NCBI RefSeq assembly: GCF_944377805.1
Contig: NZ_CALWFZ010000007.1
Coordinates: 1-64,000 of the forward strand
Direction of reading: 5' to 3'
Source of the DNA: an uncultured Mediterraneibacter sp.
GTDB taxonomy: Bacteria > Bacillota > Clostridia > Lachnospirales > Lachnospiraceae
DNA: 64,000 bases
A program made the translations under genes and the position numbers. How positions within the stretch are numbered: position 1 is the first letter of the stretch; the number at the start of each line of letters is the position of its first letter. This document shows, one piece after another, positions 55,032 to 63,537 of this stretch. The notes under the pieces were generated by a model that was not told the origin of the DNA, did no database searches, and was given only the letters and a program-made list of their open reading frames with translations.

Positions 55032-55958
55032 CTACCTGCCCTCAAGCGCTCCACTGATATCGTCGATCATATCTTCCACTGCCGCTCTCGACGCGTCGCC
55101 GAAGTTCTTCTCTCCATATTTGGAGTAAGCTTCCTGTCTGTAAGCGGCGATAATTCCCCGGGAGGAGTTCACAATCGCTCCTAGACCATCCTCATTAAAG
55201 AAATGAACCAGATCTTTCCCCCGGCCTCCCTGAGCGCCATAACCCGGCACAAGGATATAAGCCTTCGGCATAATACGTCTGAGTATTTTTCCCATTTCCG
55301 GGTACGTCGCGCCCACAACGGCACCCACATAGCTGTACTCATCTCCCATACAGTCCGCGCCCCATTCGGCGACCTTTTCTCCTACCAGCTCATAGAGCGG
55401 TCGTCCGTCGATTTCGCGGTCCTGGAACTCGCCGCTGGAAGGATTGGATGTCTTCACAAGAACGAAGATTCCTTTTTTCTCTTCCCTGCACACTTTGATA
55501 AACGGATTCACTCCGTCAGAACCCAGATATGGATTCACCGTGGCAAAGTCTTCGCCAAAGGGAATGTACTCTTTGCCCCCGACAGTCACTTTCCCGAGAT
55601 GGCCTGCGGCATACGCTTCTGACGTCGAACCTATATCGCCTCTCTTAATATCTCCGATCACCACCAGATCTTTTGATTTACAGTAATCTACGGTTTTCCG
55701 GAACGCCGCCACTCCGGGAACGCCAAACTGTTCGTACATTGCGATCTGGGGCTTTACAGCCGGAATCAGATCATGGGTTTTATCTACGATCTCTTTGTTA
55801 AACTGCCAGATTGCCTCGGCGGCTCCCTCTAAAGTTTCTCCATATTCTTTAAAGGCCTTATCCTGTATATACTGCGGAATATAGCTGAGCATAGGGTCAA
55901 GTCCGACAACGATCGGAGCTCCTGTTTTCTTTATCCTGGCCACTAATTTATTGATCAT
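55032..55958 (-). CDS. pyrF: Orotidine 5'-phosphate decarboxylase PyrF
   Basis: 308 residues, the longer type 2 form. VGLDPMLSYIP at the N-terminus and VIGDIKRGDIGST with the catalytic DxKxxD are clear; VPGYGAQGG is the phosphate loop. First gene of pyrF-pyrK-pyrD. A small GCCTGT/ACAGGC hairpin lies in the leader. Confidence 0.96.
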   Translation of the reverse strand: MINKLVARIKKTGAPIVVGLDPMLSYIPQYIQDKAFKEYGETLEGAAEAIWQFNKEIVDKTHDLIPAVKPQIAMYEQFGVPGVAAFRKTVDYCKSKDLVVIGDIKRGDIGSTSEAYAAGHLGKVTVGGKEYIPFGEDFATVNPYLGSDGVNPFIKVCREEKKGIFVLVKTSNPSSGEFQDREIDGRPLYELVGEKVAEWGADCMGDEYSYVGAVVGATYPEMGKILRRIMPKAYILVPGYGAQGGRGKDLVHFFNEDGLGAIVNSSRGIIAAYRQEAYSKYGEKNFGDASRAAVEDMIDDISGALEGR

Positions 55959-56017
55959 CTGCTTTCCCTCCGTTTTCTCTGAATATGCCTGTCACCTTAC
56001 AGGCCGTGGATTTACTT

Positions 56018-56046
56018 ATTATACCATAAGTCCAACACTTAGTAAA
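56018..56046 (-). promoter_or_regulatory. Probable promoter of the pyrF operon
   Basis: Minus-strand TTTACT, 17-bp spacer, TATAAT. The -35 is weak. The repeat copy ends 12 bp upstream. Confidence 0.5.
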
Positions 56047-56057
56047 ACAAATCCCCG

Positions 56058-56107
56058 GAAGTGCCAAAAGTCACATTCCGGGATTGTAAGCGGTCGCCAT
56101 CACAAAG
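56058..56107 (-). repeat. Dispersed intergenic repeat, copy 3
   Basis: Plus-strand AAGTGCCAAAAGTCACATTC, CGGGATTGTAAGCGGTCGCC, ATCACAAAG. This is the cleanest copy, without the insertion of copy 2. It is immediately followed by the hairpin that ends the DUF2752 gene's transcript. Confidence 0.75.
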
Positions 56108-56139
56108 AAACGCCTGAAGTTCTGTCCCTTCAAGCGTTC
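56108..56139 (-). terminator. Terminator after the DUF2752 gene
   Basis: AAACGCCTGAAG pairs with CTTCAAGCGTT around an 8-nt loop; the minus strand continues TTTCTTTG. A second inverted pair AGTTCTT/AAGAACT (56152-56193) lies between it and the gene stop. Confidence 0.65.
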
Positions 56140-56200
56140 CTTTATCGAGTAAGTTCTTCGTGCTGCCGACTCGGGAAGGCCTCGCTAAGAACTCGAGTTT

Positions 56201-56656
56201 TTAAGAAAGTATCTGCCACATTCCCCCCGGCGCTAACAGCGTAAACGGGAACACCGGTATGTTCCGCAGTATCCCGTAGATAAATATGCCGATCAGCAGC
56301 CACACGAGAGCCCGCACGCTGATCTTTTTATCTACATGATTCCCTCCTGTGATCATCCAGTCCATCGCACGGACCGCGATATACACCCCGATCAGCGGAA
56401 GGAGAATCGTCATAAGCGGATTATAGCAGAATGCGTCCACAAATCTGAAATGTAAAATAGAATAGCATGCTCTTCCGGCTCCACAGCCCGGACAGTAAAA
56501 TCCTGTCACAAGATAAATCAGGCAGGGAAGCGGATGGCTGTGGGGATCGTGAAAATACAGATACAGAGCCCCAAAAGCAGCGGCCGCTCCCGCACAAAGT
56601 ACGAGCGCGACCCTCATTTTTCTATTTTTCTGGATTCGTTGTGCCAGTTCTAACAT
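56201..56656 (-). CDS. DUF2752 membrane protein
   Basis: 151 residues with about four hydrophobic segments and the family motif GFYCPGCGAGRACYSILH (CPxCGxxRA). Function unknown. It follows the zinc-ribbon/CD225 gene by 25 nt, a pairing that suggests a shared membrane role. The ribosome site is weak (GATTGATCG). Confidence 0.85.
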   Translation of the reverse strand: MLELAQRIQKNRKMRVALVLCAGAAAAFGALYLYFHDPHSHPLPCLIYLVTGFYCPGCGAGRACYSILHFRFVDAFCYNPLMTILLPLIGVYIAVRAMDWMITGGNHVDKKISVRALVWLLIGIFIYGILRNIPVFPFTLLAPGGMWQILS

Positions 56657-56681
56657 CGATCAATCCATTCTCTTTCTGATT

Positions 56682-57284
56682 TTAATAATAGTAGTATGAT
56701 CCTGCTCCGATCAGTCCGCCATAGCTGATTGCAAGGATGAGATTTGCGAGGAATCCCACTACAAAAGCTACGATGATCCAGATTCTTGCGGTCTTAGCGG
56801 CTTTCTCCGCACCTGCCAAATCTCCTGTTGTCACTGAGCTGTTGATCTTGGCGGAATATACAATGGCTACAATACCAAACGGAATACAGCAGCATATTGT
56901 AGAGATGATAGAAAGCACCAGATACGGCACCCAGTTGATCTGCTTATCCGGCTCAGATCCTGTCTGGTATGTCGGCTGTGCCTGATACGGCTGGCTGTTC
57001 TGATAATCAGAAGTATAACCATACTGCGGCTGAGCGTCCTGATACTGTGTCTGAGTTTCTGTATTCGGCTGAGTCTCCGTCTGCGGCTGAGCCTCTGCCT
57101 GCGGCGCTGAACTCTCCGGCTGTGCCACTGTCTCTGTCTGCTGTGCAGCCGCGTCAATCGGAGCGTTCGTTTCTGTCTGAGGGGTCACTGTTTCAGCGCC
57201 CGCCTCATCCGGCTGCTGCGCTCCGCAGTGCGGACAGAATTTTGCACCGTCCTCAATTTCATGATAACATTTGATACAATTCAT
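56682..57284 (-). CDS. Zinc-ribbon protein with CD225/dispanin membrane domain
   Basis: 200 residues: N-terminal zinc ribbon (CIKC...CPHC), a Gln/Thr/Pro-rich flexible linker (about residues 28-115), then a CD225-like domain (NWVPYLVLSIISTICCCIPFG, AEKAAKTARIWIIVAFVVG). CD225 proteins are IFITM-type intramembrane helices; bacterial roles are unknown. It lies directly upstream of DUF2752. Confidence 0.82.
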   Translation of the reverse strand: MNCIKCYHEIEDGAKFCPHCGAQQPDEAGAETVTPQTETNAPIDAAAQQTETVAQPESSAPQAEAQPQTETQPNTETQTQYQDAQPQYGYTSDYQNSQPYQAQPTYQTGSEPDKQINWVPYLVLSIISTICCCIPFGIVAIVYSAKINSSVTTGDLAGAEKAAKTARIWIIVAFVVGFLANLILAISYGGLIGAGSYYYY

Positions 57285-57396
57285 TTGCCTTACCTCACTC
57301 TCGTAATCGTAATATACTTATTAAAGTACTTTCATTATCATACCATTGATCGAGAGAAAAATCATCAAAAATTTTGTAAATTTTTGTTGAACTGTA

Positions 57397-58023
57397 TCAA
57401 ATACCTGTTTGTGCCGTTTTTACCTTGCATGTGTGGATCATTCCCAGCTTCATAAGCACAGGTCTCAGAGCATTATAGAGCACGCCTACAAGAACTACCG
57501 ACACCACCGCATTGACAAACGTCGTTGCCGTACTCCACTTCGCCAACACCTCGGCCATCTGCTGAGGCTGCCCCATAACATACTGGTTATAGAAAAATCC
57601 GACCAGCGGGTCCGCGATCACGTTAAAACCAAGTCCGGCCACCGATGCGATCAGACTCCAGCGAAACACATACTTCTTATCTGTACTCTCATTGATCTTT
57701 GCGATTCTGTGCGCTACCAGGCCGACGATCAGTCCGATGCAGAGCTTCAGGACGAATGTTTTCGGAGCTACTGTAATGTAGACCGGATCCATAATATCTG
57801 CAAGCCCCATTCCAATCGCTCCGGCAATCCCGCCGTACCAGCCCCCCAGAATCAATGCGGCCAGCACACAGAAAGCATTCCCGATATGAAGCGAGGTTGC
57901 GTCTCCTCCCGGCATCGGTATCTTGATCTGTAGAAATGTAAAGGACACAAAACACAAGGCTGCCATAAGCGCTGTCTGCGCGATTTTCATAACTTTTGTA
58001 TATGTCTCGTTTCTCTGTTCCAT
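57397..58023 (-). CDS. ECF transporter S component, substrate unknown
   Basis: 208 residues with six hydrophobic segments and the S-component pattern TSLHIGNAFCVLAALILGGWYGG, GMGLADIMDP. It would use shared EcfA/EcfT. No riboswitch or vitamin gene is adjacent, so the substrate cannot be assigned. Confidence 0.82.
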   Translation of the reverse strand: MEQRNETYTKVMKIAQTALMAALCFVSFTFLQIKIPMPGGDATSLHIGNAFCVLAALILGGWYGGIAGAIGMGLADIMDPVYITVAPKTFVLKLCIGLIVGLVAHRIAKINESTDKKYVFRWSLIASVAGLGFNVIADPLVGFFYNQYVMGQPQQMAEVLAKWSTATTFVNAVVSVVLVGVLYNALRPVLMKLGMIHTCKVKTAQTGI

Positions 58024-58143
58024 AATGAGTTACCTCTTTTCCTGTATTGTCGTCTCACAGCGTCCGTACGGTCTTATATATCTCAACGCTACAGGTATAT
58101 TATCACTCATCTGGTTTTATTAAAACGTCCAGTTTCTTCTTTT

Positions 58144-60891
58144 TTATACAGGCCACTTTTTCTTTCCCAGCCTTACATGCTCCATCTCTCTCGCCGTATC
58201 GTCTTCCAGACAGTCAAAGAGATAAGTCTTAAGCGCCCCTTCCTTTCCCAGATGCTCGCCCCTTATCTCTCTTATGGCCAGTTCCACATCCTCCCGAAGT
58301 CCTGAAGCAGACATTCTGTGCGCTCCCTGGCCAAGGATAATTACCTGCTCCAGGGCATCCGAAGTCGCTACCGTAACCCGGTGCTTCCGCGCGATCCGGC
58401 GTACAGTCTTCTCGATATACTGATCGGCTGTCTCTGCCTCTTTTGTGTACACAATATAGATATTGTGGTATTTGTCAACCTCACCGGGACTGCCTTCTAC
58501 CTTATATGCATCGAACACAAGAATCAACGTACACTTCCGGTATCCCTGATAGTTGCACAGAATATCCGCCAGTTTTCCTCTTGCGGCAGACAGATCAGTT
58601 TCTGAAAGTTCCCGCAGTTCGTCCCACGCAAAGATAATGTTATAGCCGTCTACCAGGAGGTACTCTTCCTCTGCTTCTCTGTTGTTCTTCCCATGATATT
58701 TACCGGAATCCGCGCCATCGCCCGCATGTGAATCCGCCTCTATTCTGACAGATGTGCTACTCACCTGCCGCCTCACAGGATCCGGAGTCCTCACATAGAT
58801 GGCGTCCAGTTCCTCCTGCGTCAGTTCGATTGTCCGCGTTGCGGGGCGGGTCCGCGCCGGGGCAGGCTTTTCTTCCTCTCCGGCATCATTCCTCCGTCTG
58901 TTCTCTACATGCATATAGTCTTCCACCTGATACCAGGGGACGATAAATCCCGCTCCGTGAGCGCAGAACACAGAGTCCGATGTGTTCTCAACATCACTGT
59001 CGGGATCATATCCAAGTCTGTCAGTCACTTCTTCGGTGTTGTGACAGATGTCGTATCCTTTCAGCGTACAGAAGAGCCGCCCGAATCCGCCCGTATAAGC
59101 CGAGAATTCCTTCTGGTAGCCCCGCATTTCGGATACCGGAACTCGCCCGGTCAGAACCGTCTGGTCATTCTCTGTAAAGGGCCCCTCGAAACTGCCGCTC
59201 ATACGCTGAATATCTGTCATCGCGCGTCCGACGCTTTCCACCGGAAGTTCCATCCGAAATTCATAGTATGGTTCTAAGAGCAGGCTCTCCGCCTTTCTGA
59301 GCCCCTGGCGTACTGCCCGGTATGTAGCCTGGCGGAAGTCACCGCCCTCTGTATGCTTTTGATGAGCTCTTCCTGAAATCAGGGTAATCTTTACATCCGT
59401 CAACGCAGATCCGGTCAGAACGCCTCTATGTTCTTTCTCTTCCAGGTGAGTCAGTATCAGTCTCTGCCAGTTCCTGTCCAAAATATCCTCGCTGCAGTCA
59501 GCGGCAAACTGCATTCCCGATCCTCTCTCCCCCGGTTCAAGAAGCAGATGTACCTCGGCATAATGGCGAAGCGGCTCGAAATGGCCTACGCCTTCAACAG
59601 CATCGGCTATCGTTTCTTTATAGACGATATTCCCCTCGCCAAATTTAATCAGTACTCCGTAGCGTTCCTTCACCATCTTCTGAAGTACTTCTGTCTGAAC
59701 CTCTCCCATAAGCTGAATGTGGATCTCCTTCGCTTCCTCTGCCCATACGATGTGAAGCTGCGGTTCTTCCTCCTCTATCTGGCGCAGATTCTGAAGCATA
59801 GTGTGTACATCGCATCCGTCCGGCAGTTCGACTTTATAAGTGAGAACCGGTTCAAGCACCGGGAGCAGCGAATCTTCCTGGGCGCCGATTCCCTGCCCGG
59901 GATATGTGCCTTCCAGTCCGGTGACAGCGCAGACTTCTCCCGCGGGAGCGCTTTTAAGCAGTTCATACTTATCCCCGGAATATCGCCGGATCTGATTCAC
60001 TTTACCCTCTATTCCCGGCAGCGATTCTTTGACGCCAAGTTCCCCGCCGGTCACTTTCAGATAAGTCAGTCTGCTCCCCTGAGCATCTCTGCCGATCTTA
60101 TACACCTTCGCGCCAAATTCATCGGGATAAGAGGGCGTGATTGAATAGTCTCTGATCCCCTCCATAAGCGCTTCAATCCCTTCAGCTTTCAGCGCTGAGC
60201 CAAACCAACAGGGAAATACTTTCCGATCGGCAATCGCTCTTTTTACAGCCCCCTTATCAATAGATCCCGTCTCTAAATACTTCTCCAGAAGCTGCTCATC
60301 ACAGACCGCAAGACTCTCTATCCGCCGGGAAATCTCCTCCGGATCCGCACTGTCAGTCTCTTTCCCAAACAGTTTTTCAAAGTCCGCGCAGCCCTCGTCC
60401 AGACGCTCCTGCAGTTCCCGCATAAGGCGCTCCCTGTCCGTTCCTTCCCGGTCCATCTTATTGATGAAGAGGAATACCGGCACCTCATATCTTTTCAGAA
60501 GCCGCCACAGAGTCACTGTATGCCCCTGTATACCGTCGGCCCCGCTGATTACAAGCACCGCACAGTCCAGCACTTGCAGAACTCTCTCCATCTCGGCTGA
60601 AAAATCCACATGGCCCGGTGTATCCAGAAGTGTAATATCAAGATCTTTCCATGAGAGCACCGCCTGCTTTGAAAAGATCGTAATCCCTCTCTCCCGCTCC
60701 ATCTCGTATGTATCCAGATGCGCGTCGCCGTGATCCACACGCCCCATACTGCGGATGCTGCCGCTTAAATAAAGCATCCCTTCTGACAAAGTAGTCTTTC
60801 CCGCATCCACATGGGCGAGAATGCCGATATTGATATGCCGTGATTGGTTTTTTCCTGGTTTGTCCGATATATGATCAGGTATGTTTTTCAT
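58144..60891 (-). CDS. Tet(M)-like ribosomal GTPase fused to a YacP/Rae1-type NYN nuclease domain
   Basis: 915 residues from ATG 60891 (AAAGGGA upstream). The N-terminal ~640 residues follow the ribosomal protection protein/EF-G layout: P-loop AHVDAGKTT (26-34), RGITI (68-72), DTPGHVDF (90-97, with catalytic His94), NKMD (144-147), and later domains including the EF-G-like domain IV/V. A charged, Pro-rich linker (about 650-740) leads to a C-terminal NYN domain: LLVDGYNIIFAWDEL (Asp748), LILVFDAYKV, YTKEAETADQYIEK and ATSDALEQVIILGQGAHRMS, which match YacP/Rae1, the A-site mRNA endonuclease. It probably acts on the ribosome. A plain tetracycline-resistance role is possible but does not explain the nuclease. 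Confidence 0.88.
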   Translation of the reverse strand: MKNIPDHISDKPGKNQSRHINIGILAHVDAGKTTLSEGMLYLSGSIRSMGRVDHGDAHLDTYEMERERGITIFSKQAVLSWKDLDITLLDTPGHVDFSAEMERVLQVLDCAVLVISGADGIQGHTVTLWRLLKRYEVPVFLFINKMDREGTDRERLMRELQERLDEGCADFEKLFGKETDSADPEEISRRIESLAVCDEQLLEKYLETGSIDKGAVKRAIADRKVFPCWFGSALKAEGIEALMEGIRDYSITPSYPDEFGAKVYKIGRDAQGSRLTYLKVTGGELGVKESLPGIEGKVNQIRRYSGDKYELLKSAPAGEVCAVTGLEGTYPGQGIGAQEDSLLPVLEPVLTYKVELPDGCDVHTMLQNLRQIEEEEPQLHIVWAEEAKEIHIQLMGEVQTEVLQKMVKERYGVLIKFGEGNIVYKETIADAVEGVGHFEPLRHYAEVHLLLEPGERGSGMQFAADCSEDILDRNWQRLILTHLEEKEHRGVLTGSALTDVKITLISGRAHQKHTEGGDFRQATYRAVRQGLRKAESLLLEPYYEFRMELPVESVGRAMTDIQRMSGSFEGPFTENDQTVLTGRVPVSEMRGYQKEFSAYTGGFGRLFCTLKGYDICHNTEEVTDRLGYDPDSDVENTSDSVFCAHGAGFIVPWYQVEDYMHVENRRRNDAGEEEKPAPARTRPATRTIELTQEELDAIYVRTPDPVRRQVSSTSVRIEADSHAGDGADSGKYHGKNNREAEEEYLLVDGYNIIFAWDELRELSETDLSAARGKLADILCNYQGYRKCTLILVFDAYKVEGSPGEVDKYHNIYIVYTKEAETADQYIEKTVRRIARKHRVTVATSDALEQVIILGQGAHRMSASGLREDVELAIREIRGEHLGKEGALKTYLFDCLEDDTAREMEHVRLGKKKWPV

Positions 60892-60991
60892 AGAAAAATC
60901 CCTTTCTGTACTGATTACGCACTCATAATCATAGCACAGAAAGGGGAACAAGTCGATCTGTTATCCGGGCATGTATTCTGGAAACAGCGTT

Positions 60992-61843
60992 TTACGGCAC
61001 ATACCACAGTCCGTCGTTATTCTCTTCCAGATAAGTTTTAAATTCATCAGAATGATAGGCGTCCACGATAGCTTCTGCCCAGGCCGCGTCTCTGTTCTCC
61101 TCTTTCACCACAACCTGCAAAAGAAGATGCTCCGCGATGTCTTCCTGTAAAAGCGCTGTGGACGGATCGATGCCGGCATTATATACGATACTTCCGGTAA
61201 TCACCGCGTAATCAAAATCTTCCAGCGCCTGGGGGATCAGTGTAGAATCCAGTTCTGTAAACTCCAGATTATATGGATTTTCCGCAATGTCATCCTGCGT
61301 CACCACGGAGAGTTCGGCATCCTCTTCAAGGCTGATCCAGCCGGCTTTCTCAAGCAGAACATAAGCTCTGGCAGTATTGGAGGCGTCATTTGGAACAGCG
61401 ATCTGAGCGCCCTTCTCAAGTTCCTCCAGACTGTCATGAGTGGCTGAGAATATCCCCGCCGGAACGGTCGGTATCGGTGTGAGCGCCGCCAGATCTCCTC
61501 CCTGCGACTTATTAAAATCCTCCATATAAGCTGTATGCTGTTCCACATTGACGTCGATCTCCCCTTCGTTCAGCGCAATATCATTCTGAAGCAGATCTGA
61601 AAACTCCACACTCTCCAATGTGTATCCTTCCCGTTCCAGAATCGGGACAATCGCCTCCTCGAAAAGAACTGTGTACGGACCTGCCGCCTTGCCGTAAATG
61701 ATCGTCTTTGCTTCCTGTCCGGAATCCAAGTTCTGATCTCCGGCTCCTGTGTTTCCGCATGCCGCTGTTCCTATAAGCACTGCCGCACTCAAAGCTGCCG
61801 CTCCAAAAAGTTTGCCGGTTTTTCCTGCTGTCTTTCCTGTCAT
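60992..61843 (-). CDS. metQ: Methionine ABC transporter substrate-binding lipoprotein MetQ
   Basis: 283 residues with lipobox GTAAC and the NlpA/MetQ fold (YTVLFEEAIVPILEREGY, EGEIDVNVEQHTAYME, PNDASNTARAYVLLEKAG). ATG 61843 follows AGGAGGAAG. With metI and metN upstream it imports methionine, possibly D-methionine or Met-containing compounds. Confidence 0.93.
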   Translation of the reverse strand: MTGKTAGKTGKLFGAAALSAAVLIGTAACGNTGAGDQNLDSGQEAKTIIYGKAAGPYTVLFEEAIVPILEREGYTLESVEFSDLLQNDIALNEGEIDVNVEQHTAYMEDFNKSQGGDLAALTPIPTVPAGIFSATHDSLEELEKGAQIAVPNDASNTARAYVLLEKAGWISLEEDAELSVVTQDDIAENPYNLEFTELDSTLIPQALEDFDYAVITGSIVYNAGIDPSTALLQEDIAEHLLLQVVVKEENRDAAWAEAIVDAYHSDEFKTYLEENNDGLWYVP

Positions 61844-61853
61844 AACTTCCTCC

Positions 61854-62522
61854 TTATGCATGCGTTCTTAATTTCTTTGAAAAATAATTTCCAAGCGACT
61901 GTATAAGCTGTACAAACAGTATCAGTATCACTACTGTTGCTAGCATCAGCTCATTGTTGAATCTCTGATAACCGTAGGTCAGCGCCAGATCTCCCACGCC
62001 TCCGCCGCCGATCGTTCCGGCCATCGCGGTTGCTCCGAGAAGCCCGATAGTTCCTGTGGTGACTGCAAGCACAAGGGATGCCTTGGCCTCCGGCAGCAGA
62101 AAGTACCGAATAATCTGAAAGGTATCCGCCCCCATCGCGGACGCGGCTTCCAGCACTCCTGCTTTCACTTCCAGAAGCGAGCTCTCGATCAGTCTGGCAA
62201 GATACGGCGCTATATAAAACACGAGCGGAACAATGGCCGCCTTCGTTCCGATCCTTGTCCCGGCGATGGCTCTTGTCAACGGAGCGATAAATACGAGGAG
62301 GATCACAAAAGGCACTGAGCGCACTGTATTTACAATCCCATTCACAGCAAAGTACACTGCCGGACTGCTGCACAGTCCATCTTTCCGGCAAAGCACAAGA
62401 ATAAGCCCCACCGGTATGCCGATCAGCACGCCGAAGAACAGCGACCATCCAAGCATATAAAAAGTCTGCACAGCCGCCTCTGTCAGTCTGTGAGAAGATA
62501 TTCCAAGCCAGTTTTCAACCAT
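61854..62522 (-). CDS. metI: Methionine ABC transporter permease MetI
   Basis: 222 residues, five hydrophobic segments, with EAASAMGADTFQIIRYFLLPEAKASLVLAVTTGTIGLLG, the EAA loop that docks to MetN. Its start overlaps the metN end by 8 nt. Confidence 0.94.
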   Translation of the reverse strand: MVENWLGISSHRLTEAAVQTFYMLGWSLFFGVLIGIPVGLILVLCRKDGLCSSPAVYFAVNGIVNTVRSVPFVILLVFIAPLTRAIAGTRIGTKAAIVPLVFYIAPYLARLIESSLLEVKAGVLEAASAMGADTFQIIRYFLLPEAKASLVLAVTTGTIGLLGATAMAGTIGGGGVGDLALTYGYQRFNNELMLATVVILILFVQLIQSLGNYFSKKLRTHA

Positions 62523-63537
62523 GTGCCAGCACCACCCTTTCTATTTTCACATTTTTCTCTCTGATATAGTTCTCTGTTTTTTCTATTTCTTCCGAATCCC
62601 CCTTTAACTGGAGGATCAGAATCCCAAGTATTTTATCCTGGAGTTCATTGACAGAGGCAAAAAGAATCGTTGTTTCTATTCTGAATTTCTTATTAATGTC
62701 AGAAATCAGGGAAGTCTTGGAGTTCTCCCCGAAGAAGGTCAGCTTCACCACAGGAAGGCTTGTGTCCAGCTCTTCGAGCAGCGTCTCCGGCATGGAGCTT
62801 TGTATTACAGTACTGACAAAATTACGCGTAGTTCTTTCTCTCGGCCTGCTGAATATGTCTGCCGTGCTCCCCTGTTCACAGATCCGCCCCGCTTCCATGA
62901 CGGCTACTTTGGTACATATTCTCCTGATCACATTCATCTCGTGGGTAATCAGAAAGATTGTTACGCCCAGTTCTCTGTTGATCCTTTTCAGCAGCTGGAG
63001 GATGGATTCTGTCGTCTTGGGATCCAGCGCGCTCGTCGCCTCGTCGCAGAGGAGAATCTTAGGATTTGTGGCAAGCGCCCGGGCTATGCCCACCCGCTGT
63101 TTCTGTCCGCCGGAAAGTCCTGAGACATATGCGTTCTTTTTATCCGCCAGACCTACGAAGCGCAGCAGCTCCTCCACTCTTTTTTCGATTTCTGTCTTTT
63201 TCACCCCGTCCAGAATAAGAGGCAGGGCAATATTGTGGTATACTGTCTGGGATTCTAAGAGATTGAACTGCTGGAAAATCATCCCGATCCCTTTTCTGAT
63301 ACGGCTTAGTTTACGTTTTGAAAGTTCGGTGATGTCTCTCCCGTCTATAAATACTCTCCCGCTGTCGGGAGTTTCCAGGCGGTTCACCAGCCGCAGCAGC
63401 GTAGACTTTCCTGCCCCGGAGTACCCGATCACCCCGAATATATCCCCGGCTTCCACATGGACGGATACGTCCTGAAGCGCGTGCACCTCTCCCATCCGCG
63501 TGCGGAAGGTCTTATCAGCGTGCTCTATTTTAATCAT
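62515..63537 (-). CDS. metN: Methionine ABC transporter ATPase MetN
   Basis: 340 residues. Walker A GYSGAGKST, signature LSGGQKQR, Walker B LLCDEATSALD, switch His in ITHEMNV, and a C-terminal NIL domain (about 260-340) that senses methionine and inhibits transport. First transporter gene after the amidohydrolase (ATGA overlap). Confidence 0.96.
   Translation of the reverse strand: MIKIEHADKTFRTRMGEVHALQDVSVHVEAGDIFGVIGYSGAGKSTLLRLVNRLETPDSGRVFIDGRDITELSKRKLSRIRKGIGMIFQQFNLLESQTVYHNIALPLILDGVKKTEIEKRVEELLRFVGLADKKNAYVSGLSGGQKQRVGIARALATNPKILLCDEATSALDPKTTESILQLLKRINRELGVTIFLITHEMNVIRRICTKVAVMEAGRICEQGSTADIFSRPRERTTRNFVSTVIQSSMPETLLEELDTSLPVVKLTFFGENSKTSLISDINKKFRIETTILFASVNELQDKILGILILQLKGDSEEIEKTENYIREKNVKIERVVLAHG

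Noticed and set aside
55987..56004. Leader hairpin before pyrF as a PyrR attenuator
   Set aside because: The 6-bp GCCTGT/ACAGGC stem lacks the conserved PyrR-binding loop bases and has no terminator/antiterminator pair.
58144..60891. Calling the GTPase gene a plain tetracycline-resistance determinant
   Set aside because: The C-terminal NYN domain and linker are not part of Tet(M), and no mobile element flanks the gene.
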